DNA from: Sphingobacterium arenae
GTDB taxonomy: Bacteria; Bacteroidota; Bacteroidia; Sphingobacteriales; Sphingobacteriaceae
DNA: 64,000 bases
Direction of reading: 5' to 3'
Assembly (NCBI RefSeq): GCF_014692505.1
Contig: NZ_JACNYK010000002.1
Coordinates: 992,001 to 1,056,000 of the forward strand
The notes beneath the pieces were generated by a model that saw only the letters and a list, made by a program, of their open reading frames with translations, was not told the origin of the DNA and searched no databases. Shown piece after piece: positions 18,641-25,775 of the stretch. Made by a program: the position numbers and the translations under genes. Positions within the stretch are counted from its first letter, which is position 1. Every line of letters begins with the position of its first letter.

Positions 18641-19108
18641 TTATATTAGTTCACCAATTATCTTTTCTAGTTGGTTATGTGCCATATTGATGCCCTCGGC
18701 AAATGGCATTTGTAGCATCATATCCCTGTCTTCCACCGACTTGTATATCACATGCATAGTCAGTTTACTCCTATCATTGGCCAATGCCGTAAATTCCAAA
18801 AATTCAAGCTGCACCGGGAATGGCGTATTCTCCATTTCGAACGTTCTGGTGATTTTTGCATTCGGCACAAACTCATGGATCACACCGTTGGCCCGAAAAA
18901 GAATATTATCCTGGTCATCCCGCGTTTCAAATTGATAGCTGCCATGTACCCTGCTTTCCATTTTTAGCACCTTATTTCCCATCCACTGCTCTACCAGTGT
19001 CGGTTCGATATACGCTTTAAACAGCAAATTTATGGGTAGTTCAAACTCTCGGGTAATAATGATCTCTTGCTTGCCATCTACGGCATCTACCTTTGTTTTT
19101 CTTTCCAT
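18641..19108 (-). CDS. SRPBCC (AHSA1-type) domain protein
   Basis: A 155 aa START-like ligand-binding fold: IIITREFELPINLLFKAYIEPTLVEQWMGNKVLKMESRVHGSYQFETRD, the usual N-terminal strand and W-containing turn of AHSA1 proteins. No catalytic residues are evident. It follows an ArsR-type repressor by 8 bases; ArsR-SRPBCC pairs are common in soil bacteria and the repressor probably controls it. Confidence 0.88.
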   Translation of the reverse strand: MERKTKVDAVDGKQEIIITREFELPINLLFKAYIEPTLVEQWMGNKVLKMESRVHGSYQFETRDDQDNILFRANGVIHEFVPNAKITRTFEMENTPFPVQLEFLEFTALANDRSKLTMHVIYKSVEDRDMMLQMPFAEGINMAHNQLEKIIGELI

Positions 19109-19116
19109 CCTATAGT

Positions 19117-19437
19117 TTATGTTGATTTGTAATTTTTCATAAGGCTTTCCAACTTGTTAAATCTGTCATCCCAAAGTTTTCGAAAGGGTTCTATAAAGTC
19201 CGCAATTTCTTTCATTTTATCTGCATTGAGCTGATAGTAGATTTCTCGCCCTTGTTGCTCTCGTTTCAACAATTCGCAAGCAGTAAGTATCTGCAGATGT
19301 TTCGAAACGGTGGGGCGGGCCGTATCAAAGTTGGAAGCAATGACCCCTGCTGTCATAGATTGGGTGGCTAGCAGCAATAAAATGGTTCTCCTCGTGGGAT
19401 CAGCAATGGCTTGAAATACGTCTCGTCTTAAATTCAT
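19117..19437 (-). CDS. ArsR-type winged-helix repressor
   Basis: A 106 aa helix-turn-helix protein: [72 protein letters not shown]. It lacks the CxC metal motif of ArsR/SmtB sensors, as is usual for members paired with SRPBCC genes. Its upstream gap is 67 bases, so it may begin a second transcription unit comprising SRPBCC, DoxX-like and DUF1801-OmdA genes. Confidence 0.9.
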   Translation of the reverse strand: MNLRRDVFQAIADPTRRTILLLLATQSMTAGVIASNFDTARPTVSKHLQILTACELLKREQQGREIYYQLNADKMKEIADFIEPFRKLWDDRFNKLESLMKNYKST

Positions 19438-19504
19438 TATGAAGCTATTTGACTACAAATATAAATGTAGCCAAGTGACTTCGCAAGTATTTTTTAAAAA
19501 AAAT

Positions 19505-19906
19505 TTACATCGCTAATATCCATCTCACCTCAAACATATCGATTATCTCTACCAATTTTTGGCCCTCTTGATCGACAGTGGCAGAATATGCAGTACCAGA
19601 TCCGAGCTTTTCAATTAATGACTGCCTTTCACCCACAGTCTTGCAATGTAGAAAAACGGCCATATAATTGCCGACTTTCCTTCCTTCATTATATACAAGA
19701 TCTGACCCGTAGATAGTGATACTATCAGAAAAAAGTGAGCCAATAACGATAGGTTTTTCTGGATGTCCCTGCCATTCTGTTTCAAAAGGTTCTAACAGCA
19801 ATGAACCGCCAAAGCAAGTTTGGTAAAAGGCGAGTGCTTCCCTACAGTTACCCGAAAAAGTAATGAAGACAGCACTCGCACATTTGTCACGGTTAGAAAC
19901 AATCAT
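19505..19906 (-). CDS. PhnB-like VOC family protein
   Basis: A 133 aa single VOC domain of the PhnB/DUF1428-like type (FITFSGNCREALAFYQTCFGGSLLLEPFETEWQGHPEKPIVIGSLF). It lies 3 bases after an SRPBCC gene and is translated in the same unit. The substrate is unknown; the metal-binding residues of glyoxalases are not all apparent. Confidence 0.85.
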   Translation of the reverse strand: MIVSNRDKCASAVFITFSGNCREALAFYQTCFGGSLLLEPFETEWQGHPEKPIVIGSLFSDSITIYGSDLVYNEGRKVGNYMAVFLHCKTVGERQSLIEKLGSGTAYSATVDQEGQKLVEIIDMFEVRWILAM

Positions 19907-19909
19907 AGT

Positions 19910-20359
19910 TTATTGCCCATCAGGTATTTCCGGTTCTACCAACTTAATTAATTTCTCTAGTGATTCCTGCCAACCCAAGTAACACATCTCTGCAGGAATT
20001 ACTTCGGGAATCCCCTCTTGTACCACTTTCAGTTCTGTACCACATGAAACCTTATTCAGCCATACGGTTGTTGTCATTTCTCCCGGTAGAGCGGGATCGT
20101 CAAACTTATCAGTATACTTAATAAACTCATTTGGCTTTATTTCCACATACGTTCCGCCAAATGAGTGGCCATTCCCCGTACTGAAATTTATAAATGTCAT
20201 ATGATACTTCCCTCCCACCTCGAAGTCCATCTGTTGAACAGTGCATACGAAGCCGTATGGCGGCAACCAAGTTGCATGAGCTATGGGGTCCGAAAATGCG
20301 CGGAATATCTTTTCCGGGCTTGCCTTTATTACTCTATGTAATGAAACTGAATTCTCCAT
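19910..20359 (-). CDS. SRPBCC (AHSA1-type) domain protein
   Basis: A 149 aa START-like protein (SLHRVIKASPEKIFRAFSDPIAHATWLPPYGFVCTVQQMDFEVGGKYHMTFINFSTGNGHSFGGTYVEI). The DPxAxxxWLPPxGF turn is typical of the AHSA1 group. Gaps of 15 bases upstream and 3 downstream place it inside the operon that begins at 21569. Confidence 0.88.
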   Translation of the reverse strand: MENSVSLHRVIKASPEKIFRAFSDPIAHATWLPPYGFVCTVQQMDFEVGGKYHMTFINFSTGNGHSFGGTYVEIKPNEFIKYTDKFDDPALPGEMTTTVWLNKVSCGTELKVVQEGIPEVIPAEMCYLGWQESLEKLIKLVEPEIPDGQ

Positions 20360-20374
20360 GATAGTGAAATTATT

Positions 20375-20758
20375 TTAGTGAATTATTTGTTTTTTCTCCT
20401 TTTCTTCATTCTCCTTCCTTCTGAAGGTTACTATTTTTCTAATCAGCGCTTCGGGCAGGGGCTTATCCATCGGAAATTGTATAACAGATTTACTTGTTTT
20501 ATAACCCTGGAGATCAGCCTCAAAGTGTTCCCAAAACGCCTCGCTATAAGGATGCGACAGCGAAATATGTTTGGGAAATGCACAATAGTATAGCAAATAT
20601 CCCCTGAATTTAAAGCAAGGAATTTGATAGCTGATACCTTCTACTGCGTCCGGCACTATTTCGTGAATAATTTTCCGGATCGTCTGCATCCGTCCCAACG
20701 CTTCGCCACTGAACGCCTCGTGGTATTCATCGATGGTCTGATAATTTGTTTTAGCCAT
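20375..20758 (-). CDS. DUF1801/YdhG-type protein
   Basis: A 127 aa protein of the DUF1801 (frataxin-like YdhG) family: YQTIDEYHEAFSGEALGRMQTIRKIIHEIVPDAVEGISYQIPCFKFRGYLLYYCAFPKHISLSHPYSEAF. The frame is open to 20797, but MAKTNYQTIDEY at 20758 is the family's usual start and overlaps the upstream DoxX-like stop by 8 bases. B. subtilis YdhG is proposed as an iron chaperone; that function is not shown by this sequence. Confidence 0.85.
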   Translation of the reverse strand: MAKTNYQTIDEYHEAFSGEALGRMQTIRKIIHEIVPDAVEGISYQIPCFKFRGYLLYYCAFPKHISLSHPYSEAFWEHFEADLQGYKTSKSVIQFPMDKPLPEALIRKIVTFRRKENEEKEKKQIIH

Positions 20759-21125
20759 TGTTCTGTACTTTTGCATTAAACCGATAAGAAACAGCAAGAA
20801 TACCCAACACTACCAAAGGCATCAGCATGAAGCCAATATTTTGATCTACACAAGCATGGCTGATGAAGGCGAAGATCAAATTAAAAGTGAGTCCGGCATA
20901 TGCCCATTCTTTTAATTTTGCAGGTGCTTTAGGGTAGGAAATAGCCAAAACACCGAGTACCTTACATATGATCAATGCATATGCAAAGTAATCTGGATAA
21001 CCTAGAGGTCTTGTACCTATAGTCGCTTGCTCTGGTGAAAAAAGTAGTGCACTGAGCGGCATAACGCCTTCCCAAAGGATGATGATAGCTGTTGCCACCC
21101 AAAAAATTATTTTCTTCCTTTTCAT
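20751..21125 (-). CDS. DoxX-like membrane protein
   Basis: A 124 aa protein with four hydrophobic segments (IIFWVATAIIILWEGVMPLSALLF, FAYALIICKVLGVLAISYPKAPAKLKEWAYAGLTFNLIFAFISHA). It resembles the DoxX-like protein at 18250-18636 in order and in the K(V/I)LG..P...KEWAYAG core. It follows an SRPBCC gene by 18 bases and overlaps the DUF1801 gene downstream by 8. Confidence 0.85.
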   Translation of the reverse strand: MKRKKIIFWVATAIIILWEGVMPLSALLFSPEQATIGTRPLGYPDYFAYALIICKVLGVLAISYPKAPAKLKEWAYAGLTFNLIFAFISHACVDQNIGFMLMPLVVLGILAVSYRFNAKVQNNG

Positions 21126-21143
21126 TGTAGTAAAGATTAAGGA

Positions 21144-21569
21144 TTACGATTGTGTTGATTCAACATAACGCACAAAGTTGTCCGATATAGCTTGCCACCC
21201 TTGTTTCTGAAATTCCGGATCATTTTCTGTTTCCGCGTCAAACGTGGTCTCTATTTTTGTTTTACCACCTTGTGAAGTAAACAATGTAGTGGACCTTCTA
21301 CCATCGGACATAGTGTACGAGATCTCTTTATGTAGCTCTACGCTATCATAAATGCCTTCAAAGTCAAAACCAAAGCTACCATCTTTGGCCTCCATCCTGT
21401 TTTTAAACTTTCCGCCTACTCTCAAATCATTTTCACTGCTTGGCGTATGCCAGCTTGGGTCAGGTGTGTTCCATTGCATAATATCACTTGGCGTGTTCCA
21501 TGCCTTCCAAACATCTGCTACGGGAGCATTTGCTACTGCTTCTACCGTAATTCTTGTTACTTGTGTCAT
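21144..21569 (-). CDS. SRPBCC domain protein, first gene of the operon
   Basis: A 141 aa START-like protein (ITVEAVANAPVADVWKAWNTPSDIMQWNTPDPSWHTPSSENDLRVGGKFKNRMEAKDGSFGFDFEGIY), matching the subgroup with a W..P.DI..WN.....W motif. It is the first gene of a closely spaced minus-strand run. A TAATTTTG at 21602-21609 (read on the minus strand) is a possible -7 element. It is divergent from the GlxA-type regulator, which may control it. Confidence 0.88.
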   Translation of the reverse strand: MTQVTRITVEAVANAPVADVWKAWNTPSDIMQWNTPDPSWHTPSSENDLRVGGKFKNRMEAKDGSFGFDFEGIYDSVELHKEISYTMSDGRRSTTLFTSQGGKTKIETTFDAETENDPEFQKQGWQAISDNFVRYVESTQS

Positions 21570-21703
21570 CGTTAAACTTCTGATTATTAATTATTACAAT
21601 CCAAAATTACCAAAGAATACACGACTTCGACTATTGTAAAAACGACAGCCTTAGGGGTAAATTATGACAAAACAATTTGCTAACTTCGTATTAAATCATT
21701 TTC

Positions 21704-22687
21704 ATGACTATGCAGATTTCTGTCTTTGTTCCTGAGTATGGCGTTATTGAGGCCATTACACCGCCATTCCGAACCTTTCAAACCGCCAATGAGTTCCTCA
21801 CCGTATTCGGCAAGAAGCCTGTTTTTACAGTCGAGTACGTCGGTCTGCAAGATTATGTACCGGCAAACAATGGCGAATACGTCATCAAAACCAATAGGCT
21901 ACTCCAAGACGTAACCAAAACGGACTTATTGATTATTCCTCCAACCTTCGGTGACACGGTCAAAGGAATCCAAGCCAACGCAGAAGCGATCCCCTATTTT
22001 AAAAAACTTTACGAAAAAGGTTCATGCCTCGCCAGCTTATGTATCGGAGCCTTTCTTTTAGCCGAAACTGGGTTGCTCAACGGTAAAAAATGTTCCACAC
22101 ACTGGGCGCATGTAAACGAGTTCAGAGAACGATATCCTCATGTGGAAGTCGAAGACGGCGCGATTATCACCGAGCACGACAATATTTACAGCAGTGGTGG
22201 GGCAAGTAGCTTATGGAACCTGATCCTATACCTGGTAGAAAAGTTTTCCGACAGAGAAACGGCCGTCATGATCTCTAAATATTTTGCACTGGATATCGGG
22301 CGGGATAGCCAATCCCAATTTGCGATATTCAAAGGGCAGCGAAATCATGGAGATGATGCTATCAAAAAAGTGCAGGACTACATTGAAACCCACTATCAGG
22401 ATAAAATATCCATCGAGATCTTAGCCAATTTAGTCCATATAGGTCGTCGAACCTTTGAAAGACGATTTAAAGAAGCCACCAATAATACCCCCATCGAGTA
22501 TATCCAACGCGTACGGATAGAAGCCGCTAAAAATTTCTTTGAAGCCTCCCGAAAGAACGTCAGTGAAATCATGTTCGATGTAGGTTATACCGACACAAAA
22601 GCATTTCGGGATACCTTTAAGAAGATTACCGGGCTTACCCCTATTGAGTACAGGAATAAATTTGCGAAGGTGGCTACTGAAGTGTGA
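21704..22687 (+). CDS. GlxA-type regulator (DJ-1/PfpI domain plus AraC HTH)
   Basis: A 327 aa regulator. Residues 1-185 form a DJ-1/PfpI-like domain, with a cysteine in the nucleophile-elbow context SLCIGAFLLAETGLL. Residues 215-320 are the double AraC HTH (DKISIEILANLVHIGRRTFERRFKEATNNTPIEYIQRVRIEAAKNFFE...MFDVGYTDTKAFRDTFKKITGLTPIEYR). It is divergent from the SRPBCC operon and ends one base from the convergent WYL gene, with no terminator in between. Confidence 0.92.
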   Translation: MTMQISVFVPEYGVIEAITPPFRTFQTANEFLTVFGKKPVFTVEYVGLQDYVPANNGEYVIKTNRLLQDVTKTDLLIIPPTFGDTVKGIQANAEAIPYFKKLYEKGSCLASLCIGAFLLAETGLLNGKKCSTHWAHVNEFRERYPHVEVEDGAIITEHDNIYSSGGASSLWNLILYLVEKFSDRETAVMISKYFALDIGRDSQSQFAIFKGQRNHGDDAIKKVQDYIETHYQDKISIEILANLVHIGRRTFERRFKEATNNTPIEYIQRVRIEAAKNFFEASRKNVSEIMFDVGYTDTKAFRDTFKKITGLTPIEYRNKFAKVATEV

Positions 22688-22688
22688 A

Positions 22689-23705
22689 CTAGGAACTATA
22701 TTGCTGTAACATCTTATATGCCCTTCGTTTCAACTTGTCCCGCAATATCTTAGGGGCGAGCACTTCGATACACTCTCCAAAGCCAAGTATTTCACGTTCT
22801 AGTTCGTAGTTTAAAACCACATCCAATCGAATACAGATGCAGCCATCTTCTTTCGTTTTCAAAAGCTGCTGTGAAGCATGTATAGGTTTCGTCAGTACGT
22901 AAGGCGCGTTGCCTGCGTCTACCTGAAGGATTACCCGATGTCCCCTATCCTTTTCCGATTTGGTTACCCCAATGGTATCCTCGTAATAGCGTTCAAAATC
23001 AACGCCGTCATACTCCACGTAGCCCGATTTCGCCATTTCAGCTATATCCTCTATGCGATCCAGCGCCAATGTGATCAGTGTTGTTCTTTTTTTCGGTTTA
23101 CAGATCAAGAACCACCTGTTCCGGTATTCTTTGAGTAGGTAGGGAAAATAAACAGCCTCTTGCGGTGACTGGGATTTAAAAGATTTATACATGATCAATA
23201 AGGGAATCTTCTCTCTTATGGCCTTATGTAACGGTGTTATCCAGTTCAGTCCTTTCAGCAGCTTGTTGCTTTCTAGCTGGATGCAAGAAGTTGATCTGTT
23301 CTCTTGTTTCGAGAGGTTATTCTCCAACCGGGCGATCATATCACTCATTTCTTCAAAATAAGAGAAGCCGTTCAGATGTTTTAAAATATCAACCGCATCT
23401 CTCATTTTGGACATGTCACCGTCCGACAGCGGGGAGTTGCTGATGGAATAATTCACGTCCTCATACGTGTAAAACTTACGCTTGGTCACAATAATAGGCG
23501 CATTATATCCAAGTTTGTTGCTACGCATCAGCTGGATATCTCCTTGTATAGTCCGTTTGGAAACACCACTATGGATACCTTCCAATTCATACAGTCCGTT
23601 CGACACCTTTTCGATAAGGTCTTCCAACGTCCATTTTCGGTGCGTTTGTCGTAAACAATTATCGATAATTTTATACCTGATTAAGGCGAGTTTATTGATT
23701 GACAT
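22689..23705 (-). CDS. WYL-domain transcriptional regulator, divergent from the tRNA-like/RtcB locus
   Basis: A 338 aa regulator: an N-terminal winged helix (residues 1-75, RKWTLEDLIEKVSNGLYELEGIHSGVSKRTIQGDIQLMR) and a central WYL domain (PLHKAIREKIPLLIMYKSF...PYLLKEYRNRWFLICKPK), with WFL in place of WYL, then a C-terminal extension (WCX-like). WYL domains are thought to sense nucleic-acid ligands and often control defence or DNA/RNA-damage genes. The divergent neighbours are tRNA-like elements, a slipin and RtcB. Two operator-like repeats lie within 190 bases of its start. Confidence 0.9.
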   Translation of the reverse strand: MSINKLALIRYKIIDNCLRQTHRKWTLEDLIEKVSNGLYELEGIHSGVSKRTIQGDIQLMRSNKLGYNAPIIVTKRKFYTYEDVNYSISNSPLSDGDMSKMRDAVDILKHLNGFSYFEEMSDMIARLENNLSKQENRSTSCIQLESNKLLKGLNWITPLHKAIREKIPLLIMYKSFKSQSPQEAVYFPYLLKEYRNRWFLICKPKKRTTLITLALDRIEDIAEMAKSGYVEYDGVDFERYYEDTIGVTKSEKDRGHRVILQVDAGNAPYVLTKPIHASQQLLKTKEDGCICIRLDVVLNYELEREILGFGECIEVLAPKILRDKLKRRAYKMLQQYSS

Positions 23706-23752
23706 ACCGTTTCTGCGTTAAGCGTAGCGCTTTAAAGTTACTTACTTTATTT

Positions 23753-23886
23753 ATACTGCGCAAAGTATCTGCGCAGTATTGACTTTTTGGATCATTTAAA
23801 ACATTTAATCTAAAAATATATCACTCATTTTTAGATAATTACAACTTTACAGCCGAATTTATTTTATCGCGCAAAACAACTGCGTA
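23753..23886. promoter_or_regulatory. Two operator-like repeats near the WYL gene
   Basis: GCGCAAA-N4-CTGCG occurs at 23758-23773 and again at 23869-23884. The first copy sits inside a perfect inverted repeat: ATACTGCGC (23753-23761), 9 bases, GCGCAGTAT (23771-23779). A looser CTGCGTTAAGCG lies at about 23713-23724. Their position beside the regulator suggests autoregulation and control of the divergent unit. Confidence 0.6.
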
Positions 23887-23889
23887 TAC

Positions 23890-24088
23890 CCCGTTGCACC
23901 TTTGTCATGTCGGGTACGACAAACGTTCTTTGATGAAGAAAAGCAAAACATTGCAATAAAGATATGTGTCGAAAGGCACAAAGAAACCTTTAACTGAAAA
24001 TGGCGTCCTGGTTTCCTGTTTCTGTATAGCAGGATAGTGTTGGTTCCGTAGAATACAATATACTGGCAAAATGGACAGCTTGGAGGTA
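23890..24088 (+). other. Non-coding leader with possible hairpins before the tRNA-like array
   Basis: No gene is supported here. Small hairpins are possible: GTGTC-GAAA-GGCAC at 23966-23979 (a GNRA-type tetraloop), TCCTG at about 24014 with CAGGA at about 24030, and GTGTT with AATAC near 24038-24057. No T-arm consensus is present, so I do not count it as another tRNA-like unit. It may be the transcribed leader of the array. Confidence 0.35.
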
Positions 24089-24089
24089 C

Positions 24090-24155
24090 CACTGATATGT
24101 AGGTTCGAATCCTACTTCCGCTTTATTCGGAATAGCTAATTGGGTAAGCGCAGTA
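24090..24155 (+). ncRNA. Permuted tRNA-like element, unit 1
   Basis: Read 5' to 3', the element has tRNA parts in permuted order: anticodon-stem 3' strand CACTG (24090-24094), variable ATAT, T arm GTAGG-TTCGAAT-CCTAC (24099-24115), acceptor strand TTCCG, the loop CTTTATT, partner strand CGGAA (24128-24132), TA (positions 8-9), D arm GCTA-ATTGGGT-AAGC, G26, and anticodon-stem 5' strand CAGTA (24151-24155). CAGT pairs with ACTG at 4 of 5 positions. T-loop TTCGAAT and D-loop GG are canonical. In the ordinary tRNA order no anticodon stem forms. No CCA and no anticodon are encoded. Confidence 0.65.
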
Positions 24156-24207
24156 GTCACGTTGTAGGTCGCAGGTTCGATTCCTGCTTTCGATTTATTC
24201 GGAATAG
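24119..24207 (+). repeat. Direct repeat at the acceptor junction of both tRNA-like units
   Basis: CGcTTTATTCGGAATAG at 24119-24135 recurs as CGaTTTATTCGGAATAG at 24191-24207, 16 of 17 bases identical and 72 bases apart. In both copies it spans the closed end of the acceptor stem (loop TTTAT), the acceptor 5' strand and the TA linker. Confidence 0.8.
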
Positions 24208-24229
24208 TTCAGCTGGTCAGAACAACAAC
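24161..24229 (+). ncRNA. Permuted tRNA-like element, unit 2
   Basis: All canonical tRNA segments are present in permuted order: anticodon-stem 3' strand GTTGT (24161-24165), variable AGGTC, T arm GCAGG-TTCGATT-CCTGC (24171-24187), acceptor strand TTTCGA, loop TTTAT, acceptor partner TCGGAA (24199-24204, one G-U), TA, D arm GTTC-AGCTGGTCA-GAAC (24207-24223), A26 and anticodon-stem 5' strand ACAAC (24225-24229). GTTGT pairs with ACAAC at 5 of 5 positions. Spacings equal those of a normal tRNA. Unit 1 ends 5 bases before this one. The RtcB ligase gene lies downstream. Confidence 0.7.
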
Positions 24230-24230
24230 C

Positions 24231-24576
24231 CTAATCACAGAACTTAGGATTCTGCTTTGATGAAGTTAAGGCTTTCTTTAAAAAAGCCACAATAAAGCTT
24301 TTCGTGTTTGGTTCAGTAGCCTTGCGATTGGTGTTATATCCCGATGCGGATACTATGGCGAATTTTGCCAAATCGGTAGCAGGCAACAATTGTAACTTCA
24401 CTTCGCAGATCAAAACAAATGTTTTCGGAAGTATTAGACCATCTGGACGCACCATGCACCCGAGTCGGTCCTTACAAAGTAAAATGTTCCTTTTGAACTC
24501 CGTCAGGAAACAATGAACGAGACACGGGAAGCTTTTTAAAATTGGATAATAAATGGTAAAATAAAGAATAGAAATC
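24231..24576 (+). other. Gene-free stretch between the tRNA-like array and the slipin gene
   Basis: No supported gene. Hairpins seen: CAGAA-7-TTCTG (24238-24254), which sits where a third T arm would be but has a non-consensus loop CTTAGGA; GGCTTT-7-AAAGCC (24270-24288); and CCGAT/ATCGG (24341-24376) enclosing TGGC-7-GCCA. The first two may be a decayed third unit. Open frames exist on both strands across 24231-24578, but neither resembles a known protein. Confidence 0.35.
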
Positions 24577-25671
24577 ATGAAACGAGTAACAGTACATGTA
24601 AATCAAATTGGTCTGGTTGTTAAGAACAACGCCGTAACCCGTATGTTGGCTGCCGGTAAATATTGGCTAGGCTTTGGCGAGAAAGTAGATATCTACGATC
24701 TGTCCGGTCCCTTTCAAACGGTACATGATATTGATGTGCTGTTGCAGGTAGATGGTTTTCGTGAATTTGTGGAAGTAGTGGAGGTCGCCGATACCGAGCT
24801 GTGCATCATGTATGTCAACAACAATTTCCATCAGGCATTATCGGCCGGACGTCATATGTTCTGGAAGGGGCTCAAAGATTATCGCTTTCAGATCGAAGAT
24901 ATTTCTACCATAGAAATCGCTCCTACCGTGAACCGTCAGCTGTTGGATAAGCAGAACTTGGTTAACTACGTACGTCACTTTAAATTGGAGCCATCGGAGA
25001 AAGGATTACTGTTCGTGAACGGTGCATACATCAAAACGTTGGATCCAGGCACCTACTATTGGTGGAAAAACGCGGCCACTATCGCTGTAAATAAAGTGGA
25101 TATGCGTGTGATCGCTATGGAAATCTCCGGTCAGGAAATTTTGACCAAAGATAAAGTACAGATCCGGGTCAACTTCTCTGTCAACTATCAGGTAAACGAT
25201 ATCGTAAAAGCCTTATTGGAAAACAAGGAGTACGAGAAACAGTTATATACATTGATGCAATTGGTACTACGTCGGTATATCGGGCAGATGACATTGGATG
25301 AGTTGATGGAAAGCAAGGCCGAAATCGCTAAATACGTCATCGAAGGTACAGCGAAAGAGGTGGAAACCTTGGGATTAGTGCTGCGGAATGGTGGGGTGAA
25401 GGATATTATCCTGCCCGGTGATGTCCGCGATATCATGAATCAGGTATTGGTCGCCGAAAAACGGGCGCAAGCCAACATCATTACCCGTCGGGAAGAAACC
25501 GCATCCACCAGAAGCTTGCTTAATACGGCTAAGCTCATGGAAGAAAATACGATGTTGTTCAAATTAAAGGAAATGGAATATGTGGAGAAAATCGCAGAGA
25601 AAATCAACAACATCTCCGTTTCCGGCAACGGTCAAATTCTCGATCAACTAAAACAATTGTTTGCTAAATAG
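24577..25671 (+). CDS. Slipin (SPFH/band-7 domain) protein
   Basis: A 364 aa SPFH protein of the slipin type found beside RtcB in many bacteria. It lacks an N-terminal membrane segment. The N-terminal 110 residues contain related pieces (AAGKYWLGFGEKVDIYDLSGPFQ, SAGRHMFWKGLKDYRFQIEDI, DPGTYYWWKNAATIAVNKVDM). The SPFH core follows (QEILTKDKVQIRVNFSVNYQVNDIVKALLENKEYEKQLYTLMQLVLRRYIG), then an alpha-rich C-terminus. It could localise or scaffold RNA repair at the membrane; this is inferred from the neighbourhood. Confidence 0.88.
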   Translation: MKRVTVHVNQIGLVVKNNAVTRMLAAGKYWLGFGEKVDIYDLSGPFQTVHDIDVLLQVDGFREFVEVVEVADTELCIMYVNNNFHQALSAGRHMFWKGLKDYRFQIEDISTIEIAPTVNRQLLDKQNLVNYVRHFKLEPSEKGLLFVNGAYIKTLDPGTYYWWKNAATIAVNKVDMRVIAMEISGQEILTKDKVQIRVNFSVNYQVNDIVKALLENKEYEKQLYTLMQLVLRRYIGQMTLDELMESKAEIAKYVIEGTAKEVETLGLVLRNGGVKDIILPGDVRDIMNQVLVAEKRAQANIITRREETASTRSLLNTAKLMEENTMLFKLKEMEYVEKIAEKINNISVSGNGQILDQLKQLFAK

Positions 25672-25690
25672 CATTCGCAATAAAAGAGGT

Positions 25691-25725
25691 GCAAGGAACA
25701 ATGTAAAGAGGTTATTGTTCCTTGC
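25691..25725 (+). terminator. Strong hairpin between slipin and rtcB
   Basis: GCAAGGAACAAT (25691-25702) pairs perfectly over 12 bases with ATTGTTCCTTGC (25714-25725) across an 11-base loop, followed by TTTAAG. The U-run is short, so it may be a partial terminator, an mRNA-processing site or a stability element that sets rtcB expression below that of slipin. Confidence 0.6.
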
Positions 25726-25775
25726 TTTAAGTAGGTTATTTGGATGAAAATATGTATATTGATAACGAAGAAAAA

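Noticed and set aside
23859..24092. Minus-strand 77-codon frame in the leader of the array
   Set aside because: Odd composition with many Cys and Phe, no family resemblance, and it runs through hairpins.
24126..24197. Ordinary-order tRNA gene in the RtcB upstream region
   Set aside because: Acceptor strands, D arm and T arm are present, but the anticodon-stem strands CAGTA and GTTGT do not pair, the spacing leaves no 7-base anticodon loop, and no CCA is encoded. The permuted register explains the pairing better.
24231..24578. Minus-strand 115-codon frame before the slipin gene
   Set aside because: No recognisable protein features, overlaps the tRNA-like array and structured stems, and has a competing plus-strand frame of similar quality (24304-24516).
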